The notes under the pieces: model-generated
What the model was told of the DNA's origin: nothing
The model's input: only the letters and a program-made list of their open reading frames with translations
The model's database searches: none
Made by a program: the position numbers and the translations under genes
Part shown: positions 47,412 to 54,546 of the stretch, piece by piece
Layout: every line of letters starts with the position of its first letter
Position numbering within the stretch: the first letter of the stretch is position 1
Assembly: GCA_031551255.1 (NCBI GenBank)
Contig: JAVBNW010000012.1
Span: 1 to 54,546, forward strand
Source: JAVBNW01 sp031551255
GTDB taxonomy: Bacteria > Bacillota > Clostridia > Christensenellales > UBA1750
Direction of reading: 5' to 3'
Length of the DNA stretch: 54,546 nt

Positions 47412-48403
47412 TGAAGGCACTGATCATCGGAGGAACCGGCATCATCTCCACCGACGTATCCAAGCTTGCCGTGGAGCGGGGCTGGGACGTCACGCTGCTC
47501 AACCGCGGGCAGCGCCCGCAGTTCGTGCCCGAGGGCGCGAAGGTAATTGAGGGCGACGCGCGGGACGAAGCGCAAATCAAGGCCCTTATCAAGAGCGAGA
47601 GCTTTGACGTCGTCGCCAACTTTATCGGCTTTAAGCCCGAATTCGTCGAGCAAGATACGAGGGTCTACGCCGGCAAATGCGGGCAGTATCTATACATTTC
47701 TTCGATTGCGGCCTACCAGAAGCCCTCGAGCAACTTTATCATCACCGAATCGACTCCGCTCAAAAACCCCTACTGGCAGTATGGCCGCGACAAGATCGCC
47801 TGCGAAGAAACCCTGATGCGCGCATACCGCGAGCAGGACTTTCCTGTAACCATCGTGCGCCCGGGCCTTACCTACAACAAAACTATCATCCCCTTCATCG
47901 CCAACTGCTGGCCGCGCCCGTGGACTATGATCGACCGCATGCAAAAGGGCCAGCCCATCCTCTTGCCGGGCGACGGCACCTCGCTGTTTACCATGACCCA
48001 CGCGCGGGATTTTGCCAAGGGTTTTGTGGGACTGATGGGCAACCAGCGGGCCATCGGCCAGCCCTTTCACATCACCACCGACGAAGCGTGTACGTGGAAC
48101 CAATACCTCGAGGCAATCGAAGCGGCCGCGGGCCTTAAGGCAAATGCCGTGCACGTCGCCACCGACTACATCTGCAAGATCGCCCCTTCTTTCTACGGCG
48201 ATCTCGTCGGGGATAAAATTCAGTGCACGGTGTTCGACAACAGCAAAATCAAGCACTTCGTGCCGGATTTCTGCGCGACGACGCCGTTTGCGCTGGGCGT
48301 CCGGGAATGCTTGGATTACTTCCGCGCGCATCCCGAATTGCAGGTCGTGGATGCGGAATATAGCAAGATGTACGACGACATCTTCAAAGCATACGGTATA
48401 TAG
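47408..48403 (+). CDS. NAD-dependent epimerase/dehydratase family protein
   Basis: This 331-residue protein is an extended short-chain dehydrogenase: MKALIIGGTGIISTDVSKLAVERG is the cofactor-binding loop, LYISSIAAYQKP and YGRDKIACEE give the Ser/Tyr/Lys catalytic set (YxxxK), and VRPGLTYNKTIIPF follows. It resembles nucleoside-diphosphate-sugar epimerases and also the CSP41-like proteins. Substrate unknown. Start ATG overlaps the recX stop (TTTATGATG), with GAGGAGGAAACTTT upstream; a second ATG is directly behind it. No other sugar-nucleotide gene is adjacent, so the link with recX looks incidental. Confidence 0.88.
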   Translation: MMKALIIGGTGIISTDVSKLAVERGWDVTLLNRGQRPQFVPEGAKVIEGDARDEAQIKALIKSESFDVVANFIGFKPEFVEQDTRVYAGKCGQYLYISSIAAYQKPSSNFIITESTPLKNPYWQYGRDKIACEETLMRAYREQDFPVTIVRPGLTYNKTIIPFIANCWPRPWTMIDRMQKGQPILLPGDGTSLFTMTHARDFAKGFVGLMGNQRAIGQPFHITTDEACTWNQYLEAIEAAAGLKANAVHVATDYICKIAPSFYGDLVGDKIQCTVFDNSKIKHFVPDFCATTPFALGVRECLDYFRAHPELQVVDAEYSKMYDDIFKAYGI

Positions 48404-48463
48404 GCTTCTACAGGGCGGCGGGCATATGCCCGCCGTCGTGCTTTCCCCGTCGTATTTCTCCTG

Positions 48464-48520
48464 CGGGGGGCACACGGGGGGCACCCCCTCTTTGCCGTTG
48501 CGCGTGCTTCCCGTGCCGTT
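48464..48520. repeat. Degenerate relative of the GGTACGCGTACC repeat
   Basis: GTATTTCTCCTGCGGGGGGCACACGG resembles GTATCTCTTCGGCGGGGGGC at 8251-8270, and CACGG..CCCCC and GCCGT follow. The central palindrome is missing. Confidence 0.3.
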
Positions 48521-48536
48521 GTACCTCGTGCCGTTA

Positions 48537-48564
48537 TTGAAATCCGGTCAATGTTTGCTATAAT
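48537..48564 (+). promoter_or_regulatory. Extended -10 promoter of the carboxypeptidase gene
   Basis: TTGAAA (48537-48542), 16 bases, TGC-TATAAT (TATAAT 48559-48564). Strong match, same design as 27415-27442. Confidence 0.75.
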
Positions 48565-48586
48565 ATGGACAATGAGGAGGGGTGGC

Positions 48587-50062
48587 ATGACGATCGAAAA
48601 AGCAAAAGAGACCTTTCTTTCCGCCGTCAGGCGCATATCGGCGCTCGACGCGGCGGGCAACCTGCTCGCGTGGGATCAGCGCACGATCGCCCCGCCCAAA
48701 GGGCTAAACGGCCGCGCGCAAGTGCTTGGCGCGGTGTCGGCCGAGGCATTTCGCATCAAAACCTCGCCGGAATACCGCGAGGCGCTCGACCGCCTCAAGG
48801 GTGAGGCGCTCGACCCGGTGTTTGAGCGCATGGCGTTTGTCGCGCGCAGGGCCTTTGACCGCGATGCAAAGATCCCCGCGGATGTATACGAAAAATTTGT
48901 CGTCGACGCGCAGATTTCGGAGGCCGCATGGGGCGACGCAAAGCGCTCTGACGACTACGGGATGTACGCGCCCCATCTTCAAAGGATGATCGACTATGCC
49001 CGGCGGTTTGCCGATCTGTGGGGATATGCCGCGCACCCGTACGACGCCATGCTCGACGGCTACGAATCCGGGCTCACCGTCAAAGATGTGGACGGCGTGT
49101 TTGGGCGGCTGCGCGCGGATATGGTTGCCCTGCTTAGGGAAGTTCCGCGCATTCCCGCGCTCCGCCCGGCGGCCGTACCCGTGGAAAAACAGAGGGAAAT
49201 CGGGCTTTACTTGCTGGCGAAAACGGGATACGACCTTGACGCCGGCAACCTGTACGCAACCGAGCACCCGTTCAGCGTGGGAATCCACGCTGGCGATGTG
49301 CGGGTGACGACGCACTACCGGGAAAGCGACCCGGTTTCCTCCATCTTCAGCGTGTTGCACGAGGGCGGGCACGGCATGTACGACCAAAACCTCGGCCCGG
49401 AGCTTAGGGATACAAACCTGGACGACGGCGCGTCGATGGGCATACACGAGTCCCAGTCCCGCTTCTGGGAAAACATCATCGGCCGTTCCTACGCGTTTTG
49501 GGATACGCACTTTGCCACGGTAAATCGGCTCGCGGGCGGAGGCCTTGCGAGCGACGCGCGGGCGTGGTATCGCGGCGTAAATCGCGTGAAACCGTCGCTG
49601 ATCCGCACCGAGGCGGATGAGCTGACGTACAACCTGCACATCATCATCCGGTATGAGCTTGAAAAGGAAATCGCCGCCGGCAACCTGAATGCAGGCGCAC
49701 TGCGCGATGCGTGGAACGACCGCTATCGCGAATACCTGGGCGTGCAGGCCGAAAAGGACGGCGAGGGCATTTTGCAGGATATTCATTGGTCGGACGCGAG
49801 TTTCGGCTATTTTCCCACGTATTCGCTGGGCAATCTATATGCCGCGCAGTTTGCGCACGCGCTGGAAAAAGAACTGGGTTCCTTGGACGCGCTGATCGGT
49901 TCGGAGAGCGGCCTCGGCAAAATAGGCGGGTGGCTGAAGGAAAACATCCAGCGCTACGGCGCGCTGGAGGAACCCGGCGACATTCTTGTCCGGGTAACCG
50001 GCGAGGGGCTCAACGCCTCGTATCTTACAACCTATTTGCGCGGCAAGCTGCTCGCCCTATAG
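48587..50062 (+). CDS. M32-family metallocarboxypeptidase
   Basis: This 491-residue protein is a thermostable carboxypeptidase 1-type (M32) enzyme. The zinc motif is HEGGH at His258-His262 within FSVLHEGGHGMYDQNL, and GIHESQSRFWEN carries the third ligand and the family's HES-SR signature. It removes C-terminal residues from peptides in the cytoplasm. Length is typical (about 500). ATG at 48587 follows GAGGAGGGGTGGC; the frame is open 12 codons upstream without a site. It is the first gene of a run of rightward genes, with a promoter at 48537. Confidence 0.94.
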   Translation: MTIEKAKETFLSAVRRISALDAAGNLLAWDQRTIAPPKGLNGRAQVLGAVSAEAFRIKTSPEYREALDRLKGEALDPVFERMAFVARRAFDRDAKIPADVYEKFVVDAQISEAAWGDAKRSDDYGMYAPHLQRMIDYARRFADLWGYAAHPYDAMLDGYESGLTVKDVDGVFGRLRADMVALLREVPRIPALRPAAVPVEKQREIGLYLLAKTGYDLDAGNLYATEHPFSVGIHAGDVRVTTHYRESDPVSSIFSVLHEGGHGMYDQNLGPELRDTNLDDGASMGIHESQSRFWENIIGRSYAFWDTHFATVNRLAGGGLASDARAWYRGVNRVKPSLIRTEADELTYNLHIIIRYELEKEIAAGNLNAGALRDAWNDRYREYLGVQAEKDGEGILQDIHWSDASFGYFPTYSLGNLYAAQFAHALEKELGSLDALIGSESGLGKIGGWLKENIQRYGALEEPGDILVRVTGEGLNASYLTTYLRGKLLAL

Positions 50063-50152
50063 CTTGGGCGTAACTGTGCGCCGGAAGGCATCTCTGTTTT
50101 ATAGCGATTGCTTACCGCGCGCTTTGAATCACATAGCAAAAAGGACGGGATA

Positions 50153-51802
50153 TTGTTGGCCATACAGCTTACCATCGACGGAATTCCCCTCTCCGTAGAG
50201 CAGGGTACGACGTTGCGCGAGGCGATTGCGGCCGCCAGGCCGGGCGCCAAGGCCCTGGCTGCACGCATCGGCGGCGAAGAATTCAACCTGGAATATGCGC
50301 CCAAACAGGATTGCGCGGTGCACGCCCTCGCGCTCAGTTCCCCTGCCGGGCGGCGGGTCTACGAGCGCTCGCTGGTGTTTTTGATGCTGATGGCCGCGCG
50401 CAAGCTGCATCCGGGCAAGAGGTTTGTGGTAGAGCATTCCCTAGGCCCGGGGCTGATGGTGCGTCCGCATATCGACAGGCCTTGGAATTTACAGGACGTA
50501 AAGCTGCTCGAGGCCGAAATGCGCGACATCGTCAGGCAGGATCTTCCGCTCAAGCGCGAGAGGCATTCCATCCGCAGCGCGGTCGACTATTTTACCAAGG
50601 ACGGCCAGCTGGACAAGGTTCGCCTGTTGTCCTATCGCAAATATAACTACTTCGATGTCTACCGCTGCGGCGATATGATGGAGTATCTTTATGGGGAAAT
50701 GGTTCCCTCCACCGGCTACATCGACGTTTTCGCGCTACGCTTCCGCCTGCCGGGCATGGTGCTGGTTATGCCGGATCCGCGCGATCCCTCAAAGCCTTCG
50801 TCCTTTGTGGACATGCCCAAGCTTGCCCGCGCGCTGGACCAATCCGAGCGCTGGGGCGAGGTTTTGCACTGCGATGTGGCGGCAGACCTAAACGAGATGA
50901 TCACCACCGGAAAGATCCGCGAGTTTATCAGAGTCAACGAGGCTCTGCACGAAAAATCTATAGGCTCCATCGCGGATACGATCATCGAGCGCGGCGCGCG
51001 GGCGGTGATGATCGCCGGGCCCTCTTCCTCCGGCAAAACCACCTTTACAAACCGTCTGGCCATTCAGCTGCGCGTGCACGGCCTAAAGCCCATGCTCATT
51101 TCGCTGGACAATTACTATTTGGATAGAGACCAGATTCCTTTGGGCGAAGACGGCCAGCGCGATTTCGAGGCGATCGAAACCTTGGATATTCCCCGCTTCA
51201 ACCACGATCTCGAATTGCTCTTATCCGGCGAAGAGGTCGAAATGCCCGTCTACAGCTTCAGGAGCGGCACACGGGAGCCGCGCGGCGTTAAGGTGCGGCT
51301 CGGCGGCGATCAGCCGGTGCTTATCGAGGGAATTCACGGCCTGAACGAGCGCATGAGCGAAAACATACCCTCGGAAATGAAATTTAAAATCTATATCAGC
51401 GCCCTGATGCAGTTGAACCTGGACGATCACAACCGCATCCGTTCCACCGACGCACGCGTGCTCAGGAGATTGGTGCGCGACTACCACCACCGCAACGCGT
51501 CGATGGAGGATACGCTCAGGATGTGGCCCTCGGTCAGGCGTGGCGAGGAAAAGTGGATCTTCCCCTATCAGGAGCAGGCGGATATCATCTTCAACTCGTC
51601 GCTTTCCTATGAGCTGTCGGTGATTCGCAAGCACATCCACCCGCTGCTCAACGCCGTGGGCCACGAAAGCGACATGGATGCGGCATCGCGCCGGTTGGTG
51701 AAATTTCTGAATTACTTCCTTGATGCGGATGTCGAGGATGAGATACCGCCAACATCGATCCTGAGGGAGTTCATCGGGGGATGCACTTTTTATCTGGAGT
51801 AG
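50153..51802 (+). CDS. Nucleoside kinase with TGS domain (uridine-kinase-like)
   Basis: This 549-residue protein combines a TGS-like ubiquitin fold (ITIDGIPLSVEQGTTL, about 5-65), a threonyl-tRNA-synthetase second-additional-like domain (about 70-260) and a uridine-kinase P-loop domain (GPSSSGKTTF, about residues 288-297, then LDNYYLDRDQIP and the DDHNRIRSTDARVLRRLVRDY switch). This domain order is the Firmicutes/Bacteroidetes nucleoside kinase annotated as udk-like; it phosphorylates a nucleoside using ATP. The start is uncertain: two TTG codons at 50153 and 50156, with AAGGA seven or ten bases upstream; no ATG is well placed. It lies 90 bases past the carboxypeptidase gene. Confidence 0.88.
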   Translation: MLAIQLTIDGIPLSVEQGTTLREAIAAARPGAKALAARIGGEEFNLEYAPKQDCAVHALALSSPAGRRVYERSLVFLMLMAARKLHPGKRFVVEHSLGPGLMVRPHIDRPWNLQDVKLLEAEMRDIVRQDLPLKRERHSIRSAVDYFTKDGQLDKVRLLSYRKYNYFDVYRCGDMMEYLYGEMVPSTGYIDVFALRFRLPGMVLVMPDPRDPSKPSSFVDMPKLARALDQSERWGEVLHCDVAADLNEMITTGKIREFIRVNEALHEKSIGSIADTIIERGARAVMIAGPSSSGKTTFTNRLAIQLRVHGLKPMLISLDNYYLDRDQIPLGEDGQRDFEAIETLDIPRFNHDLELLLSGEEVEMPVYSFRSGTREPRGVKVRLGGDQPVLIEGIHGLNERMSENIPSEMKFKIYISALMQLNLDDHNRIRSTDARVLRRLVRDYHHRNASMEDTLRMWPSVRRGEEKWIFPYQEQADIIFNSSLSYELSVIRKHIHPLLNAVGHESDMDAASRRLVKFLNYFLDADVEDEIPPTSILREFIGGCTFYLE

Positions 51803-51993
51803 GGCCATGGCCCGGCGTTTTGCCTCCAATTTAGCATTGGATACGAGGAGGCAATCCGCCGGAGCCACGGGGAGGGTTTCGCCCTCCCCTGCGACCCCTC
51901 CGGGCTGGTGACGACGAAGAGGAACGCCCACCCGCCCACCCTGGAAGAACGAAGGACGCACGGACGCCGTGAAACGCAAAGAGGAGGGCCGCG
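51803..51993. other. Intergenic stretch with hairpins upstream of the UroD-like gene
   Basis: TTGCCTCC/GGAGGCAA with an inner CCAAT/ATTGG, then GGGGAGGG-TTTCG-CCCTCCCC (51869-51889), then AGGAGGG ahead of the ATG at 51994. The second hairpin has the look of a widespread intergenic hairpin. No gene is seen. Confidence 0.45.
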
Positions 51994-52985
51994 ATGACCG
52001 CACGGGAAATTTTCCGCCGAGCGCTGCGCGCCGAGAGCGCCGAACGCCTTCCGCGCATCGAATGGCCACCTGGTGGGATAAGACGATCGCCCGCTGGCAA
52101 GACGAAGGCCTGCCGCGCGGCATGGACGGCGTGCAAATCAAGGAGTATTTCGGCCTGGATGTCGACATCCAGTTCTGGATCCGCCCCCTCCCCCACTTTG
52201 AGTCATCGGGCAGCGTCGTCGAAACGGCGGAGGAATTTACGCAGGCTCTAAAGGCGTTTGGGGACGACGTGTTCGCGCCGCTTCGCCCGCGCCTGGAGTG
52301 GGCGGCCGAGCGCCAGCGCAACGGCGACATCGCCTGGATCTCCTTCGACGGCTTCTTTTGGTTTCCCCGCCGCCTGATGGGCATCGAGCAACACCTGTAC
52401 GCGTTCTACGACAAGCCCGGTCTTATGTACGATATGAATCAATATTTGCTGGAATTCGACCTGAAGGCGCTCGAGGTGGTGCTGGAATACTTCACGCCTG
52501 ATTTTATGACGTTTGGCGAGGATATGTCGTATAACCACGGGCCCATGCTTTCCCGCGCTTGTTTCGACGAATTCTTATTGCCGTATTACCGCAAAATCAT
52601 CCCGGTTCTCGAATCCCGCGGCATCTTTCCTATCGTGGATACCGACGGCGATCTGAGCGCGATGGTTCCTTGGCTGATGGACGCGGGGTTGCGGGGTGCG
52701 CTGCCGCTGGAGAGGCAGGCCGGGGTGGACGTGGAGAATTTGCAGTGCAGTTTCCCGGATTTTGCGCTGCTTGGCGGGTTTGACAAGATGACGATGTTTA
52801 CAAAAGACGACTCCGACCCGCGCGAAGCGATGCGGCGGGAATTTGCCCGGCTGCTGCCCGCGATGAAACGAGGGCGCTTTATCAATTCCGTCGACCACCA
52901 GACGCCGCCCTCCGTATCGCTTAGGGATTACCGAACCTATCTCTCCCTCCTTAAGGAGGCCTCATATTTGCCCGCATCCATGTAG
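51994..52985 (+). pseudogene. UroD-like gene with a single-base frameshift
   Basis: This encodes a URO-D superfamily protein of about 330 residues, related to the one at 9227 but in another branch. The reading begins at ATG 51994 (AGGAGGGCCGCG upstream) with MTAREIFRRALRAESAERLPRIEW, the typical URO-D N-terminus, and then after TGG at 52063-52065 must slip back one base to continue ATWWDKTIARWQDEG and the rest (VDIQFWI, DFMTFGEDMSYNHGPMLS, GIFPIVDTDGD, INSVDHQTPPSVSL). One G is missing where GGG is expected. A start at 51969 in the second frame exists but replaces the conserved N-terminus with unrelated residues. A sequencing or assembly error is as likely as a real mutation. No slippery site is present. 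Confidence 0.8.
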
Positions 52986-53041
52986 TCCGCCGTCCGGCGG
53001 GCTGTTTTATACAAGATCGAAACGACGAGGAGGAATGTAGG

Positions 53042-54148
53042 ATGTTCAACGGTCTCTTCCCAAATGCCGACACGATGGCATTGCGCAGCAAGGCGCGCAC
53101 GCGCTCGTTGAGCGCGGAGAACCCCACCGGCGAAAAAGCGGGCGGCGCGAGAGCTACTAAGGGTGCGAGTGAGAGCTGCGCGCGAGATTTGGGCGTGGGC
53201 TGGAAGGTGGCCCCATGCCTTAGGATCGCCGCCGGGGCGACCGAGGTGATCGCCGATATCGAGGGCCCGGGAGCCATCCAAAGCATTTGGATGACCGGCA
53301 GCGTCGGCAGGCACTTTATCCTGCGGTTTTATTGGGACGATCAGGCCGAGCCGTCGGTCGAATGCCCCATGCCGGATTTTTTTGCCAGCGCGTGGATGAA
53401 CAACGTGGGCCGCACATTCTTCGGCCCGAAGATTCCCTTTGCGCCGATTCAATCGGCGATGGTGGCGGTCAACCCGTGCAGGGGCCTGAACTGCTTCTGG
53501 CCGATGCCCTTTCACAAACGCGCAAAGATTACCATTGAAAACCGCATGCCGCAGGAAGCCACGCTGTTTTATCAAATCAACTATGCGCTGGGCGGCGTGC
53601 CCGAGGATGCGCTGTACTTCCACGCGCAGTACCGCCACGCCCGCCCGCTGAGCGCTAAGGAAGATTTTGTAATCCTTGACGGCGTACAAGGCGCAGGGCA
53701 GTATGTCGGCACCGCGCTGTCGGTGGGCCTGAACGGCTCCGGCGGATGGTGGGGCGAGGGGGAGATCAAGTTCTTTATGGACGGCGATATCGACTACCCC
53801 ACGATTTGCGGCACAGGCACCGAGGATTATTTCGGCGGCGCGTACAACTGGGATGTGGACGGCGAATATACGCCCTACACCGGGCCGTACCTGGGTATGC
53901 ACCATGTGGTAAAGCCCAATGGGCTATACGAATCGCAAACGCGTTTTTCGATGTACCGCTGGCATGTGATGGACCCGATCCGCTTTGAAAAAGATCTGCG
54001 CGTGACGATTCAAGACTTGGGCTGGATGTCGGGCGGGCGCTATCTACCCAGGCGGGACGACATGATGTCGGTCGCCTACTGGTATCAAACCCTGCCTACC
54101 ACCAAGTTTCCCGAGCTTCCGGACGCGGACGAGCTGGAAATTCAGTAA
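53042..54148 (+). CDS. GH172/DUF2961-family glycosidase
   Basis: This 368-residue protein belongs to DUF2961, now GH172, whose members are difructose-anhydride synthases/hydrolases and alpha-D-fructo- or arabinofuranosidases. Diagnostic segments: DIEGPGAIQSIWMTG, FYWDDQAEPSVECPMPDFFA, FWPMPFHKRAKITIEN and the catalytic GTGTEDYFGGAYNWD, with the acid Glu in TED. It folds as a jelly-roll; family members assemble as trimers or hexamers. No signal peptide. ATG at 53042 follows GAGGAGGAATGTAG. It is 56 bases after the UroD-like gene and is the last gene before a terminator. Substrate is unknown. Confidence 0.9.
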   Translation: MFNGLFPNADTMALRSKARTRSLSAENPTGEKAGGARATKGASESCARDLGVGWKVAPCLRIAAGATEVIADIEGPGAIQSIWMTGSVGRHFILRFYWDDQAEPSVECPMPDFFASAWMNNVGRTFFGPKIPFAPIQSAMVAVNPCRGLNCFWPMPFHKRAKITIENRMPQEATLFYQINYALGGVPEDALYFHAQYRHARPLSAKEDFVILDGVQGAGQYVGTALSVGLNGSGGWWGEGEIKFFMDGDIDYPTICGTGTEDYFGGAYNWDVDGEYTPYTGPYLGMHHVVKPNGLYESQTRFSMYRWHVMDPIRFEKDLRVTIQDLGWMSGGRYLPRRDDMMSVAYWYQTLPTTKFPELPDADELEIQ

Positions 54149-54164
54149 ATATCTTGGAAAACAA

Positions 54165-54192
54165 GAAGCGCGATGCATAGGCATCGCGCTTC
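54165..54192 (+). terminator. Terminator hairpin of the GH172 gene
   Basis: GAAGCGCGATGC (54165-54176) and GCATCGCGCTTC (54181-54192) form a perfect 12-bp stem with an ATAG loop, 16 bases after the stop. No T-run follows. Confidence 0.65.
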
Positions 54193-54200
54193 AGACTCAA

Positions 54201-54546
54201 GACAAAGGCAGCGCAGGAAAAGGAAGCTGCAGGAACCGAAAAAACCCTTGCATTAGGCGTTCCTTTCCTTAGGGCGCGAGGCCGAGGTCCCGCATAAAAA
54301 GAGCCGGAGGGTGGCCGGAGCCGTGCGCGCCGAAGGCGCAAACCGGCACGGCGCAAAGCCAGCCGAGACCCCCGACAAACCGAAGGTTTTGTGGGGTGGA
54401 GTAGCGACCCGCGGCAATCGACCTTAGGAGATTGTCACGGGTATTCGCCAACTGCAAGAATGTACGGCCGCAGGCTCATACCTTTAGGTATGCAAGTCCG
54501 GCCAGAAATGACGCAAGACGTGGTGATTGTAAGCGAGAGGCCTTTT
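54201..54546. repeat. Structured non-coding repeat, copy B (runs off the window)
   Basis: Starts GACAAAGG like 40146, keeps GCAGGAAC and CGTTCCT, then from about 54288 is nearly identical to 40336-40590: the GGCCGG..GCACGG hairpin, GGAGTAGCGACCCGCGGCAA, the GATTG-CACGGG partner, CATACC-TTTA-GGTATG and GATTGTAAGCG. It lacks the roughly 100-base inverted module of copy A. Several differences preserve the pairing pattern or fall in loops. Confidence 0.65.

Noticed and set aside
52055..52075. Programmed -1 frameshift in the UroD-like gene
   Set aside because: No X-XXY-YYZ slippery sequence or downstream pseudoknot is visible.

Overview
The window looks like chromosomal DNA of a G+C-rich, endospore-forming member of the Clostridia. 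A Christensenellales-type gut or anaerobic lineage is my guess and is not proven by the sequence. Evidence for sporulation: an anti-sigma-G factor Gin (CsfB) at 2522-2701, two spore-coat-type genes at 46339-46850, and a Cys-rich protein preceded by a sigma-K-like -10. Evidence for an anaerobe: a [FeFe]-hydrogenase-type protein. Many genes have textbook AGGAGG ribosome sites and near-consensus sigma-A promoters, and TTG/GTG starts are common. I see no tRNA, rRNA, CRISPR array, phage or transposase.

Layout. 1-2000: an Orn/Lys/Arg-decarboxylase-type gene interrupted by an in-frame TAG, then a small membrane protein/XRE regulator pair behind a palindromic operator. 2001-2512: a gene-free, hairpin-rich block. 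2522-6320: a leftward operon greA-lysS-two membrane proteins-gin from one strong promoter. 6445-15207: housekeeping and accessory genes (icd, acetyltransferase, zinc-ribbon/TM2 protein, a uroporphyrinogen-decarboxylase-like protein, a MerR/aldo-keto reductase pair with a MerR-type promoter, two tandem esterases, lysoplasmalogenase, yebC). 15219-22415: a leftward sugar cluster (GH106-like rhamnosidase, xylulokinase, DUF1905 protein, Gfo/Idh/MocA oxidoreductase, lipoprotein).

22618-27350 is the most coherent unusual system: a leftward operon of a SPOR-domain protein, a DRTGG protein, an anti-sigma-type ATPase, a [FeFe]-hydrogenase-like protein whose proton-transfer Cys is replaced by Ala, a second DRTGG protein, a PHP-domain protein and a histidine-kinase-type ATPase. 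It looks like a hydrogen- or redox-sensing signalling module rather than a catalytic hydrogenase.

27415-34000: DUF6062, HD-domain, XRE/membrane pair with twin operators, MATE transporter, XRE membrane regulator and a flavin redox pair. 34196-40103: more leftward carbohydrate genes (a large clan GH-A glycosidase, a GH5 glycosidase, an ArsC-family protein, a sugar isomerase, a tautomerase-like protein). 40146-40654 and 54201-54546 are two copies of a strongly structured non-coding repeat. 40726-54192: lipoprotein hydrolase, AraC regulator, acetyltransferase, Nudix, cellobiose-2-epimerase-type enzyme, spore genes, recX, a sugar-nucleotide-epimerase-like protein, an M32 carboxypeptidase, a TGS-nucleoside kinase, a frameshifted UroD-like gene and a GH172-type glycosidase. 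Taken together the accessory genes suggest plant- or glycan-derived sugar use (rhamnosides, beta-glucans, xylulose, fructo- or arabinofuranosides).
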